Position numbers and translations under genes: made by a program. Of a stretch of DNA of 36,471 nucleotides, positions 23,450 to 32,331 are shown piece by piece. The DNA comes from Alkalihalobacillus pseudalcaliphilus (lineage in GTDB: Bacteria > Bacillota > Bacilli > Bacillales > Bacillaceae_D). The first letter of the stretch is position 1; every line of letters begins with the position of its first letter. The notes beneath the pieces are model-generated. The model was not told the DNA's origin. It ran no database searches and saw only the letters and a list, made by a program, of their open reading frames with translations. The DNA lies in NCBI GenBank assembly GCA_001038565.1, contig LFJO01000004.1:34781-71251 (forward strand), read 5' to 3'.

Positions 23450-23508
23450 AAAGCCGAACTATTATTAAAATTGCTAACACAGCATTTTACACTAGTTCGG
23501 CTTTCTGA
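23450..23508 (+). terminator. Terminator after the ZagA-like pair
   Basis: AAAGCCGAACTA and TAGTTCGGCTTT form a perfect 12-bp stem; inside it AAAATTGCT and AGCATTTT form a second helix. The arm ends in CTTTCTG, and A's flank the other side, so it can work in both directions. The stretch 23509-23689 shows no other feature I can support. Confidence 0.8.
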
Positions 23509-23689
23509 ATTTTGATAATTAAAAAATAAATGTATCATTCGGATTTGGACACAGCTAAATTAGTTATGTCCCAGCCCTGAAATGATATAACTTAAAACGA
23601 TGAGGCGATTGGCTATTGCGATTAAAATAAGCACCATGCACGTATCCGTCGATTATGAAAGTCGTTTTCTATTACCGTTATTGAACCGT

Positions 23690-24766
23690 TTATCTTATAT
23701 CTAAATAATCCAAATAAGCATCCCATGTACCATTATCTGAGGTAACAATTAACTCAACTAATTGATTGCCTGTTCCGTGGCTAATATTATTTAAGTTATA
23801 TACAGCTGGATATTGATTGCCAAAGTAGAAGGTTCCTTTATTTTGCCCGCCTATTCTTAAATCAACTCTCGCCATATTTGAATTGTTAGAAGCACCTCTA
23901 AGGGAAAAATTACTTGTAGATTTCGTGAAGTTATGAGTAAAACTTACTTTATCATTGTTGGCGTATAATGCGACCCCGTTAAATGGAGAGGATATATTGG
24001 ATGTATACTGGCCACCCTTTGTCATATTTTCAGCTTCCACTCTAGCAGTTGGAGCCCCACCATCACCTCCACCAGAGTTACCACCGATCGTAAGGGTATT
24101 GCTATACACATTGGCACTTCCACTGCTTTGGTAGCCCTCCACAGTCAAAGCAACTTCATACATTTTCCCCATCGGCATCCCAAGATTCTCCCAAGCTTTA
24201 AAATGCTCACTCACGGATATTGTGCCACTTGTTCGTTTAGATGTACGTACACTCCAATACTGTTGGAAAGTTGCAGTTCCTTTGATGGATGGCTGATTAT
24301 AACGGGTGGTCTCATAAATTTCGTACGTACCACCATCAACTTGAATGGTTCCTTTTGGAGTGCCACCTGGTGGTCGCCATGTACCCCAGCTATCAACAAT
24401 ATAAAACTCAACAAGAGGGTCTACAGCCCAGCCATAAACGGTTAGGTAGGAATTACCGTTTGGGTTATACGTTGCACCATAGTTAATGGACATATTGCCA
24501 ATTTGTTGATGGGTTTGCGTTTCATCGAATTTTTTGCCTTTACGGAATAAGATGTTATTGACGTTGTTCCACTGGGCACTAAATGTACCACCGCTATTTA
24601 AGGTCATGCTTCCAGTTCCGCCGCTGTCTTTCCAAAATTCATAATCATATCCATCATGTGTACCAATTTCATTAGAAGTAATCGCTGCCTCAGCTTTTTC
24701 TGTCATTGAAAATAATACGAATCCAAAAACGATCGTCATAAATAACAAGACTTTTCTTAGTTTCAA
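23690..24766 (-). CDS. Secreted GH11 endo-1,4-beta-xylanase with CBM36 domain
   Basis: A signal peptide of about 27 residues ends AEA. A GH11 jelly-roll follows, with E120 ([12 protein letters not shown], nucleophile) and E210 ([12 protein letters not shown], acid/base), then a Gly-rich linker (228-240) and a C-terminal carbohydrate-binding domain (about 243-358, [12 protein letters not shown] to [12 protein letters not shown]) of the CBM36 type, which binds xylan with calcium. Removing 27 residues puts the catalytic pair at 93 and 183, which as I recall are the numbers for the alkaline xylanase J of Bacillus sp. 41M-1. TTG 24766 is 8 nt after AGGAGGA. A cre-like site upstream suggests carbon control. 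Confidence 0.95.
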   Translation of the reverse strand: MKLRKVLLFMTIVFGFVLFSMTEKAEAAITSNEIGTHDGYDYEFWKDSGGTGSMTLNSGGTFSAQWNNVNNILFRKGKKFDETQTHQQIGNMSINYGATYNPNGNSYLTVYGWAVDPLVEFYIVDSWGTWRPPGGTPKGTIQVDGGTYEIYETTRYNQPSIKGTATFQQYWSVRTSKRTSGTISVSEHFKAWENLGMPMGKMYEVALTVEGYQSSGSANVYSNTLTIGGNSGGGDGGAPTARVEAENMTKGGQYTSNISSPFNGVALYANNDKVSFTHNFTKSTSNFSLRGASNNSNMARVDLRIGGQNKGTFYFGNQYPAVYNLNNISHGTGNQLVELIVTSDNGTWDAYLDYLDIR

Positions 24767-24819
24767 ACGGCATTCCTCCTAGTAATATGAAATGAATGGA
24801 ATTAAATTAAATCAAGCTT

Positions 24820-24829
24820 ACCTCCTTTC
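24820..24829 (-). promoter_or_regulatory. Extra Shine-Dalgarno-like element in the xylanase leader
   Basis: GAAAGGAGGT stands on the minus strand about 55 nt upstream of the real ribosome site, followed only by the two-codon frame TTG ATT TAA. Similar leader elements (STAB-SD) stabilise mRNA of secreted-protein genes in Bacillus by binding 30S subunits. Confidence 0.45.
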
Positions 24830-24837
24830 TGAATAAT

Positions 24838-24853
24838 TTGTAATCGCTTACAA
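24838..24853 (-). promoter_or_regulatory. cre-like operator of the xylanase gene
   Basis: TTGTAAGCGATTACAA (minus strand) has the TGTAAGCG half of the CcpA cre consensus and is a near-perfect palindrome around GCGA. It lies about 70 bp upstream of the start, a fitting place for catabolite repression of a xylanase. Another LacI-family repressor could also use it. Confidence 0.6.
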
Positions 24854-25125
24854 TAATACATGTTATCAGAAAAAATATGGAAATATCACTTTAATAAGTA
24901 AAGATTTTACTGTAAATAAGATAGATGTTTCATAAGAAAAGTGTCGAAAGCGAAGGCAAATTCGAAAAGATAAAATGGAGGCTTTATCTATAAAAGAATC
25001 GACTTCAAAAACAAGGATAAAATTCGGAAAAATAAAACTTTTATCTTGGTAATTCGTATAAGTAAGAGGGATAATATGTTTTGCTTTACTTTTATCAAAA
25101 TAATCAATTAAAAGGGGTTAAGGAA

Positions 25126-25566
25126 ATGAGAAAATGGAGATTGGTTGTGCTGCTACTAATAGTCATGGTTCTCTCTGCTTGTACAACGAATGATGAGTTA
25201 TCCGGAAAATCATTTGATATGGGTGCTGCACCACCATTAGAAGAGGAATTGACGAACCAGAATTCGTATCAGCTTCTGACAACACTGGAGTTCTTAGATG
25301 GTGTGGTAACAGCCAGTATTCTTCCCGGTGAAGAGGGAACGTATGAGCGAACGGGCGATGTGTTGACGGTGAAATTTGAAAATGGTCATGAATATTTATC
25401 GATTATATTTGACGAGTTTCAAGAAAGTGATAAGGAATTCAGTGCGTATTCCGCGTATATAAGTGATTACGAAAGCGGAGCTCTACATGATGATACGATC
25501 AAGAAGTTTAACTTGTTAACAAATAAGATTGATAAGAACATGTCATTAGAATTTTTACTGCACTAA
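25126..25566 (+). CDS. Small lipoprotein of unknown function
   Basis: A 146-residue protein with signal MRKWRLVVLLLIVMVLSAC (lipobox LSAC). The mature part has a pattern, SGKSFDMG...PLEEELTNQ...GEEGTYERTGDVLTVKFENG, found in Bacillus lipoproteins with short beta-rich domains that monitor or bind an unknown ligand. ATG 25126 follows AAGGGG; an earlier TTG in frame would destroy the signal peptide. It lies alone between the xylanase and the Lnr-like locus. The 350 bp upstream contain the xylanase leader and AT-rich direct repeats (around 24968 and 25022) but no gene. Confidence 0.8.
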   Translation: MRKWRLVVLLLIVMVLSACTTNDELSGKSFDMGAAPPLEEELTNQNSYQLLTTLEFLDGVVTASILPGEEGTYERTGDVLTVKFENGHEYLSIIFDEFQESDKEFSAYSAYISDYESGALHDDTIKKFNLLTNKIDKNMSLEFLLH

Positions 25567-25628
25567 CTTTGGTAAGGGGGATTAATGCCCATATAACCTA
25601 TTAGGTATTAAAGTGAATATGCGTTGAT

Positions 25629-25796
25629 TTATTTAATGAACTCGCTAATGTCAAACACTTGTATTACTTTCTCCTCTACTGAAACTACTAGAGTGATATC
25701 CGTTGGTTCTCTTGTTTGATATAATAGTGGAAAATCAACGTTTCTCTGTTGGGCAAGTGAGCTTTTATGAGGGAAGGGAAAAATACGTATGAATGT
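25629..25796 (-). other. Possible coding remnant overlapping the kinase start
   Basis: On the minus strand a 55-codon frame without a start codon ends NVDFPLLYQTREPTDITLVV, then SVEEKVIQVFDISEFIK and TAA. The composition looks like real protein, but it overlaps the first codons of the kinase on the other strand. It may be the tail of a lost gene or chance. Confidence 0.25.
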
Positions 25797-26949
25797 TTAT
25801 TGGATTTGGTTTTTGTTTCATGCTATGCCGTGGGTGTTTGCTTTTGTTTATTTAGAAGGTGGTATAACTGAATGGACGTGGAAATTACTTGGTTTATCGG
25901 CATTTTTCATTCTCTTTTTTATTCTACCACTTATAAAGCAAAGGCCGATTGCGTCCGTGTCTGTCCTTGCTACCAATTCAATAGTAGCGGTTATTACATT
26001 GTTTCCCGTTCAACAGGAAAGCTTTAATCCATTTTTATTGCTAATTTTGTCTTTGTTGATTGCAGAAGCCTACTACCGACTCCAGGCTGCACTTGCGTCT
26101 ATTGTTGGTGGCGTTTCCTTGTTAGGAATATTACTCAGCTTTTTAAATAGTAACCCTTCTTTTTCAAGTATTAGTTTTATCAGTCTTTATTTTATCTTCT
26201 TTTTTGCAGCCATTATCCTTTTTAAACAGACAAAAAACGCTCATGATGACCTTTTTGCCAGGTATGATGCACTTCTTAGTGAATACCGTGAGTTAAAAAG
26301 GCGTCTGAGTACAGAGGAAGAAACGGTAAGGCAGGAAGAGCGTGTGTTAATTGGTCATGAAATTCATGATTCTGTTGGTCATAAGCTAACAGCTCTGTTA
26401 ATGCAGCTTGAAGCATTCAGGTTAAAGTCAAATCAAGAAGACCAGGGGCAGGTCCAATCTTTGAAAAAACTAGCTAATGATAGCTTAGAGGAAACGCGAA
26501 GTGCGGTGAAAATGTTAAAGAGTCATGAAGTGGGTGGACTTCATGGTATCTTACGTTTAATTCGAAAGCTGGAAACGGAAAGTTTTATTCGAATTCAATT
26601 TTCCGTGAAGCATGGTGCGTTTACGGTTCCGCTTAGTGGTGAGCAATCTTTTGTCATTTTCCGATCTGTACAGGAGGCGTTAACGAATGTGATGAAGCAT
26701 AGCTATGCTAGGGAGGCAGAGGTTGTATTTGAAGCCCCTGGTCGCAGTGTATTTCGGTTTGAAGTCAGCAATCCAGTAATAAATAACCATCGATACCAAG
26801 AGGGCTTTGGACTTACTTCCATGCGTGAAAGACTTGAGAAAATTGGCGGGCAGCTACAAGTACAAAAAACAAAAGAGCGGTTCCTTGTGAGGGGTCTTAT
26901 TACATTAAAGGATCAAGGAGGAAATGATGATACGAATATTATTGGCTGA
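25789..26949 (+). CDS. Sensor histidine kinase, LnrJ-like (NarL-type HisKA_3)
   Basis: A 386-residue membrane kinase: about six N-terminal membrane segments (to residue 146), a coiled coil, the phosphorylation motif GHEIHDSVGHKL (H193) and an ATPase domain with EALTNVMKHS and GFGLTSMRERL. No extracellular sensor domain exists, so it must sense a signal in or at the membrane, as LiaS, DesK and LnrJ do. ATG 25789 follows GGGAAGGG. It overlaps the regulator gene by 26 bp. The gene order kinase, regulator, ATPase, permease, permease equals lnrJKLMN of B. subtilis, which answers linearmycin polyenes and related membrane-active lipids. Confidence 0.88.
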   Translation: MNVYWIWFLFHAMPWVFAFVYLEGGITEWTWKLLGLSAFFILFFILPLIKQRPIASVSVLATNSIVAVITLFPVQQESFNPFLLLILSLLIAEAYYRLQAALASIVGGVSLLGILLSFLNSNPSFSSISFISLYFIFFFAAIILFKQTKNAHDDLFARYDALLSEYRELKRRLSTEEETVRQEERVLIGHEIHDSVGHKLTALLMQLEAFRLKSNQEDQGQVQSLKKLANDSLEETRSAVKMLKSHEVGGLHGILRLIRKLETESFIRIQFSVKHGAFTVPLSGEQSFVIFRSVQEALTNVMKHSYAREAEVVFEAPGRSVFRFEVSNPVINNHRYQEGFGLTSMRERLEKIGGQLQVQKTKERFLVRGLITLKDQGGNDDTNIIG

Positions 26950-27559
26950 AGACCAGGTGATGGTGCGACAAGGGTTAAAAATGATGATTGAATCAGATGA
27001 GGAAATGAAGGTGACAGGGGAAGCAAGTAATGGAAAAGAAGCGATAGACCTCTGTGAAAAACAAGCATTTGACATCATTATTTTGGATATTCGAATGCCT
27101 ATTATGGATGGCATCGAAGCGGCAAAAGTCATTCAATCGCGCTGGAGCTCTGCTAAAATACTCATTTTAACCACGTTTGACGATAGCGAATATGTGATGG
27201 AGGCACTTAAAATAGGCGTAAGTGGTTATATTTTAAAAAACGCAGATACCGATTCCTTGATTCGTTCGATTCGTAGTGCTCTAAATGGAGGATTAACGGT
27301 GGAAGAACAGGTTGCGGCAAAAGTAATGCCGCTGCTCCTAAATCAAAAGGAAATAAAAACAGCAGATCCGTCATTAACGCCACGTGAACGAGCGATTCTA
27401 ACATGTATTGGTGAGGGACTTAGTAATTATGAAACGGCATATCGACTTGGGTTATCAGTAGGTACCGTAAAAAATAATACGAGTCAAATTTTACATAAAT
27501 TAGAACTACGTGACCGCACACAACTGGCTATATATGCTATCCGCCATAACTTAGTATAG
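26924..27559 (+). CDS. Response regulator, LnrK-like (NarL/LuxR family)
   Basis: A 211-residue regulator: receiver domain with D10, phospho-acceptor D55 (IILDIRMP), T and K in the usual places (LTTFDD, YILKNAD) and a C-terminal LuxR-type helix-turn-helix (LTPRERAILTCIGEGLSN... LGLSVGTVKNNTSQILHKL). AGGAGG precedes two adjacent ATGs. It is the partner of the overlapping kinase and probably activates the exporter genes that follow after a terminator-like hairpin. Confidence 0.93.
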   Translation: MMIRILLAEDQVMVRQGLKMMIESDEEMKVTGEASNGKEAIDLCEKQAFDIIILDIRMPIMDGIEAAKVIQSRWSSAKILILTTFDDSEYVMEALKIGVSGYILKNADTDSLIRSIRSALNGGLTVEEQVAAKVMPLLLNQKEIKTADPSLTPRERAILTCIGEGLSNYETAYRLGLSVGTVKNNTSQILHKLELRDRTQLAIYAIRHNLV

Positions 27560-27643
27560 ATGAGCTAAGAAACTTTAACGATGAAATAGAGTGAAAATAT
27601 AAATGACTGAAGTAACTCATCTAGATATGGTTCGTGACTGAAG

Positions 27644-27668
27644 ACAGTGTTGACACTGTTTTTTTTTG
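27644..27668 (+). terminator. Terminator between the two-component pair and the exporter
   Basis: ACAGTG and CACTGT (27644-27649, 27654-27659) with loop TTGA, followed by nine T's. It makes the kinase-regulator pair a separate unit and means that the exporter needs its own promoter or read-through. Confidence 0.8.
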
Positions 27669-27707
27669 TATATATTTTAGCTACTAAAACGTAAGGAGTG
27701 TACGAAT

Positions 27708-28640
27708 ATGATTGAAACGATCAAACTAAGCAAGAGTTACAAAGGAAAAAAAGTAGTGGATGATGTTGATATCTATATCGATGAAGGGGAATCGATCGGT
27801 TTGCTTGGACCCAATGGAGCAGGTAAGTCAACGACGATATCTATGATTTCATCATTAATAAAGCCTTCTGCTGGAGACGTGAAATTAAATGGAACAAGTA
27901 CAATCAAAAATCCTGCTGAAATGAGAAGAATTCTTGGCGTAGTCCCACAAGAGATTGCTTTATATGAGGAGCTTTCTGCTTATGAAAATCTGAAATTTTT
28001 TGGAGAGACCTATAAGGTCAAAAGGAATGTATTAGAACACCGAATTCAGGATGTCCTTAATATGGTCGGGTTAAAGGATCGTCAAAAAGAGCTTGTTAAA
28101 ACCTTTTCGGGGGGGATGAAGCGAAGGGTGAATATTGCTGCGGCACTGCTACATCAACCTAAAATCCTCATTTTGGATGAACCGACTGTTGGAATTGACC
28201 CGCAATCCAGAAATCATATTCTAGAAACTGTTCGAAAGCTAAATGAAGAAAAGGGGACTACGGTTCTTTATACAAGTCATTACATGGAGGAAGTTGAGCA
28301 ATTGTGCAAACGTGTCTATGTTATGGACCACGGAAAAGTGGTGGCAGCAGGCAGTAAGGCAGAGCTTTTAAGTATTTTATCGAATGAAGATACGATTCAA
28401 GTTCATTTAAGTGAGACAAGTGATGAGGTAATGAAGAAAATAAAAGCGATACATCATGTTCACCGTGTTGATGAAATAGAGCTAGGACTTAGGGTTAGTG
28501 CCAAGAAAGGAAGCAATATATTAAGTTCTATCGTACATGCAGTGGAAAGCGAAGGGATCCAACTAACGCATTTTCAAATGGAAACGCCAAGTCTTGAGGA
28601 TGTTTTCCTGCATTTAACAGGTCGGACTTTAAGAGATTAG
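27708..28640 (+). CDS. ABC-2 exporter ATPase, LnrL-like
   Basis: A 310-residue ATPase: Walker A LLGPNGAGKSTT, signature FSGGMKRRVNIAAAL, Walker B ILILDEPTVGID, followed by the H-loop TSHYMEE and a C-terminal domain of about 90 residues typical of drug-export ATPases (CcmA/DrrA type). ATG 27708 follows AAGGAGTG. It drives the two permeases encoded next. Confidence 0.93.
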   Translation: MIETIKLSKSYKGKKVVDDVDIYIDEGESIGLLGPNGAGKSTTISMISSLIKPSAGDVKLNGTSTIKNPAEMRRILGVVPQEIALYEELSAYENLKFFGETYKVKRNVLEHRIQDVLNMVGLKDRQKELVKTFSGGMKRRVNIAAALLHQPKILILDEPTVGIDPQSRNHILETVRKLNEEKGTTVLYTSHYMEEVEQLCKRVYVMDHGKVVAAGSKAELLSILSNEDTIQVHLSETSDEVMKKIKAIHHVHRVDEIELGLRVSAKKGSNILSSIVHAVESEGIQLTHFQMETPSLEDVFLHLTGRTLRD

Positions 28641-28656
28641 GGGAGAGGTAAACGAC

Positions 28657-29919
28657 ATGATTTCATTTTTAAAAAAGGATTTACTCGTGTTTTGGCGGGA
28701 TCGTAAAGAGGTACTTATTTCTCTGCTGGCACCTATTCTTATCATTATTGTTCTGAATTTTGTTTTTTCCGGTATTACGTTTGATGATGCTGGTGACATG
28801 GATATACGTGCAGGTTTAGTAATGGAAGATAACGAGGCAGCTGGGATTGAGCAGTTTATAGAAGTAATATGGGCGATGGATCTATCGGAAATAGAAAAAG
28901 AGACGATGATAAAAGAGGCGGAAAGCCTTTCGCCAAGTGGCTTAATCACATCATTTTTTAACGAACCTGAATTAAGTTCTTGGATTCATACACAGGAGTT
29001 AAGTGAAAAAGAAGCAGTAGAGCAAGTTAAGAATGGTGATCTGGATGCTATTATTAAAATTCCCGAAGGATTTATGTATGATTTTCTCGCACATATGATG
29101 TTAGGTCAACCTGCACAAGCAGCTCTTCATGTCCAGCTTGAAGATCATTCCATAGAGGCGAATATCCTAACAGATATGCTCACTCAATACATGGAAACAC
29201 TCAATTTCCAAATTGCCCTTGGAGCGGTGGCCGAGGTAGAAGGAGCTGAATTGACATTGCCGCAAGGTGGTCTAGAGATCATAAATGAAAGGGCGGTTGA
29301 AATTGACCTTGCTCAATATTTTACGATCGCGATGAGTTCGCTTTTTGCCTTGTTTATTGCTTCAACAGTTGCATCTAAGACGGCAACAGAAAAGAGGGAA
29401 AATGTTTTTAATCGGATTTTATTAACGAATAGTCAACCACTTTCGTATTTAATGGGTAAAATTACTTCTACTTTCTTTTTAGTCTGGATTCAGTTAATGC
29501 TTGTGTTTTTATGTACGGATCTCTTATTGGGGATCTTTTCAGAGCAGTCGATAGCATTTTGGTTGGGTATTATGGTTATCGTAACACTTTTTTCATTAAC
29601 GGTTGCAGGATTATCTGCGATATTTACTTCATTAATGTTAAAGATGAATAACATTAATGCAGCAAATGGGCTATTTATTATAGTGGTTATGGTTATAGGT
29701 GCTTTAGGAGGCAATTTCTTTCCAATGGAGCAATTTCCGGCTTGGGCACAAGCGGTTAGTGTATGGACGCCAACAGGAATAACGGTATCTCTTTTTACGG
29801 ATTTTCTTCAATATGGTCAAGATATATCTTTTGTTGCACCATTGATGAAGCAATTCGCGTTTTTTGTTGCGTTTCTCCTCATCGGAATTCTGTTGTTTCC
29901 TGAAAGGGGGAGAGCGTAA
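28657..29919 (+). CDS. ABC-2 permease, LnrM-like
   Basis: A 420-residue membrane protein of the ABC-2/DrrB-YhgE layout: one N-terminal membrane segment, a large external domain (about residues 40-220) and five C-terminal membrane segments, with GLFIIVVMVIGALGGNFFPMEQFPAW in the conserved C-terminal loop. Start after GGGGAGAGG. The stop overlaps the next start (TAATG), so both permeases are made together. Confidence 0.9.
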   Translation: MISFLKKDLLVFWRDRKEVLISLLAPILIIIVLNFVFSGITFDDAGDMDIRAGLVMEDNEAAGIEQFIEVIWAMDLSEIEKETMIKEAESLSPSGLITSFFNEPELSSWIHTQELSEKEAVEQVKNGDLDAIIKIPEGFMYDFLAHMMLGQPAQAALHVQLEDHSIEANILTDMLTQYMETLNFQIALGAVAEVEGAELTLPQGGLEIINERAVEIDLAQYFTIAMSSLFALFIASTVASKTATEKRENVFNRILLTNSQPLSYLMGKITSTFFLVWIQLMLVFLCTDLLLGIFSEQSIAFWLGIMVIVTLFSLTVAGLSAIFTSLMLKMNNINAANGLFIIVVMVIGALGGNFFPMEQFPAWAQAVSVWTPTGITVSLFTDFLQYGQDISFVAPLMKQFAFFVAFLLIGILLFPERGRA

Positions 29920-31022
29920 TGTTTGCCGTATTTAAAGCACAGCTAAAAAAGGATATAAGAAGCCCATGGACGATTTTATTATTAACGTTGGGCAGTATTA
30001 TCTTAACATTTGTTTTTACAAATACGAATGAACAAACAGAAACGATCGTACCTATTTTCAGTAGTGAGTCAAATCGTGAAGAAGTAGAAGAGAAATGGAT
30101 AGCACTTTTAAATGATAGTCAGAACTATTCGTTTATTGTGACTGATGAAGAGAAGGCACGTTCAGATGTAGAAGAAGGAAATAGTGGAGTAGCTATCCAA
30201 GTATCAGAAAGAGATTATAAAATGATTGCTTCTTCACATACGAGGTCTGTCCAATTCATTGAGGACTATGTTCATACTGTTTTTACACGAGAAGCTCAGC
30301 TAGATGCAGCCACTGGCTCAGGTGAAGTTGGAATACTCCGAGATGAAGTAATTACTTTTGTAGAGGGTTCTCCATTTCAAGTTGTCGTAAAGTCAGTCGA
30401 TGGCGGAGATGTTCCTGAGTATAATATGATGATTCAATTATTATTTGGATTCACTTTATTTATGGCGATGTTTACGATTGGCTTTAAGGTAAATGCGGTG
30501 ACATCGGATAAAGTAAGTGGTGTATGGGATCGGATGATTCTTTCTCCTCTTAGTAAAACAGGAATGTATGCAGGACATCTGTTTTATAGCTTCTTTATCG
30601 GTTTTATGCAAATTCTAACTGTATTGGTTATGTTTCACTATTTTTTGGATTACGATCTTGGTCATCGTTTTGGCATGATCGTAGCTGTTGCAGCAATCTT
30701 TGCACTTAGTATGGTAAGTGTGGCGATGTTACTCACAGGTTTTATCAAAACACCCGAGCAATTTAATATGATATACCCATCCATTATCCCGATTGTACCG
30801 CTCATTAGTGGTGTGTATATGCCGCCTGGAGTGCTGAGTAATCCTGTTCTACTGTTTATCGCTGACTTATTTCCATTGGCACATGCAATGGAAGCTTTAA
30901 TGGATATCACGCTTTATAATGCTGGCTGGAATGAGATCACTTTATCTCTCGTTCTTATGTTGTTAATAGGCGTTATTTGTATGGGAATAGGCGTTAATTT
31001 GGTTGAGCGGAGGAAGGATTAA
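29919..31022 (+). CDS. ABC-2 permease, LnrN-like
   Basis: A 367-residue homologue of the preceding permease: N-terminal segment, external domain (about 45-165) and C-terminal membrane bundle with IPIVPLISGVYMPPGVLSN. Translation is coupled to the upstream gene. Together the three proteins form a heteromeric exporter that in B. subtilis gives resistance to linearmycins and similar membrane-damaging lipids. Confidence 0.9.
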   Translation: MFAVFKAQLKKDIRSPWTILLLTLGSIILTFVFTNTNEQTETIVPIFSSESNREEVEEKWIALLNDSQNYSFIVTDEEKARSDVEEGNSGVAIQVSERDYKMIASSHTRSVQFIEDYVHTVFTREAQLDAATGSGEVGILRDEVITFVEGSPFQVVVKSVDGGDVPEYNMMIQLLFGFTLFMAMFTIGFKVNAVTSDKVSGVWDRMILSPLSKTGMYAGHLFYSFFIGFMQILTVLVMFHYFLDYDLGHRFGMIVAVAAIFALSMVSVAMLLTGFIKTPEQFNMIYPSIIPIVPLISGVYMPPGVLSNPVLLFIADLFPLAHAMEALMDITLYNAGWNEITLSLVLMLLIGVICMGIGVNLVERRKD

Positions 31023-31076
31023 TTGATGATAGTCATTGGCAGCGTACAGCTTCGCAAATATAAATCGTAATAACTA

Positions 31077-31115
31077 GAAAAAGCTCATCCAAGTAACGAG
31101 GGATGAGCTCTTTGT
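31077..31115. terminator. Bidirectional terminator between converging operons
   Basis: AGCTCATCC (31082-31090) and GGATGAGCT (31101-31109), with five A's to the left and CTTTG to the right. It ends the exporter operon on one strand and the HAD gene run on the other. Confidence 0.8.
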
Positions 31116-31144
31116 ATGGCAGGAACAACGGTTCAGTTTACTTG

Positions 31145-31798
31145 TTAACCAATTAGAATACTTCCTAAATCGTTGACATGCTTGACGATATAAGTCGGTT
31201 TAGCAAGATTGATTTCTTCTTCAGAACCATATCCATAGGTGACACCAATCGAATGAACACCTACATTTTTTGCTCCGATAATATCATGCTTTCTATCACC
31301 AATCATGATAAAGTCACTTGGCTGATATTCCTGATATATGCCTAATATGTATTGAATAATTTCTGTTTTCGAGTTCCTTGTTCCATCAAGATTACTGCCT
31401 ACAATAAGTTCGAAATAGTGAGCGATTTGAAAATAATTAAGGATTTGTTCAGCAAAAATAGTGGGTTTGGAGGTTGCTACAACTAAAGTAAGTTGCTGTT
31501 TTTTTAATGCCTTTAATAAGGTGGTGACATGTGGATATAGCTCATTTTCGAACATCCCTTTTTCCTGGAAGCGTACTCGGTAATATTGGATGGCTTTTTC
31601 AGTCTCCTTTTCATCGAAATGATAAAATTCAGGAAATGTTACTTGCAAGGGAGGACCGATAAAATTGACTAATGTATCGAGGTCTGTCTCAATGATGTTC
31701 ATCTTCTTTAGAGCGAATTGAACTGATTTAGTAATGCCTATTTTGGGATCTGACAAAGTTCCATCTAAATCAAATAAAATGACTTTGTAGGTGTTCAT
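31145..31798 (-). CDS. HAD-superfamily phosphatase, phosphoglycolate/pyrophosphatase-like
   Basis: A 217-residue HAD-IA protein with FDLDGTLSDP (D10, D12), a helical cap, VVATSKP as motif II, and MIGDRKHDIIGAKN as motif IV. The sequence FIGPPLQVTF in the cap is common in phosphoglycolate-phosphatase-like proteins of Firmicutes. It would hydrolyse a small phosphate ester. It is the last gene of a minus-strand run of six small enzymes; the gap to the GNAT upstream is 31 bp. Confidence 0.9.
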   Translation of the reverse strand: MNTYKVILFDLDGTLSDPKIGITKSVQFALKKMNIIETDLDTLVNFIGPPLQVTFPEFYHFDEKETEKAIQYYRVRFQEKGMFENELYPHVTTLLKALKKQQLTLVVATSKPTIFAEQILNYFQIAHYFELIVGSNLDGTRNSKTEIIQYILGIYQEYQPSDFIMIGDRKHDIIGAKNVGVHSIGVTYGYGSEEEINLAKPTYIVKHVNDLGSILIG

Positions 31799-31829
31799 AA
31801 TGAGCTCCTTTTATTCTATTTTATGGAAG

Positions 31830-32297
31830 TTATAGTTCTTTCATCATCGAAACAACATCTATCGTCATGCCGTTTGGTTTAGAAATCATTTCTGAATGAA
31901 AAACGTTATAGCCAATCGAGCTATAGAGCTGTATATTTCTAGGCACCGTTACACGTACTTTGCACTGAATGGAAGTGAGTTCCTTTTTCTTTGCATAGCA
32001 TTCTAGTGATTGTAATAACTCTGTAGCGATTCCTTGTCCTTGTTTTGTAGGAATGACCGCTAAGCGATAAAAATATAGGTTGTCTTCTTTTACTTGAAAT
32101 CGAACGATACCGACTGGCTTGTGTTCTTCAAAAGCAATAAATGCTTGTTCCCCTTTTTCTAAAGCCACTGAAACGAATTGAATCGTTTCTTCTAAAGCAC
32201 TGGATGGGGGTTTTTCATTTCTGTATACACTAAAAGCTTGTATCATGACATCATGAATGAGCGCTGCTTCAGAAATGGTGGCGAGCTTTATGAACAT
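31830..32297 (-). CDS. GNAT N-acetyltransferase
   Basis: The acetyl-CoA loop reads LAVIPTKQGQGIATELLQ; the C-terminal strand and helix (YSSIGYNVFHSE) are typical. ATG 32297 has AAGGGG at the right distance and begins with the conserved MFIKLATISEA; an ATG at 32345 would add 16 residues and overlap the hydrolase gene. It has 155 residues. The substrate is unknown. Confidence 0.87.
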   Translation of the reverse strand: MFIKLATISEAALIHDVMIQAFSVYRNEKPPSSALEETIQFVSVALEKGEQAFIAFEEHKPVGIVRFQVKEDNLYFYRLAVIPTKQGQGIATELLQSLECYAKKKELTSIQCKVRVTVPRNIQLYSSIGYNVFHSEMISKPNGMTIDVVSMMKEL

Positions 32298-32331
32298 CTT
32301 TTCCCCTTCTTTACTTGAATTTTTATAAAGG

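Noticed and set aside
23564-23641. Minus-strand 25-codon hydrophobic frame beyond the xylanase stop
   Set aside because: No ribosome site and no supporting context; it could be chance in AT-rich DNA.
31065-31079. TCGTAATAACTAGAA, resembling a Zur box
   Set aside because: Only the left arm fits and it lies between two converging operons with no gene start near it.
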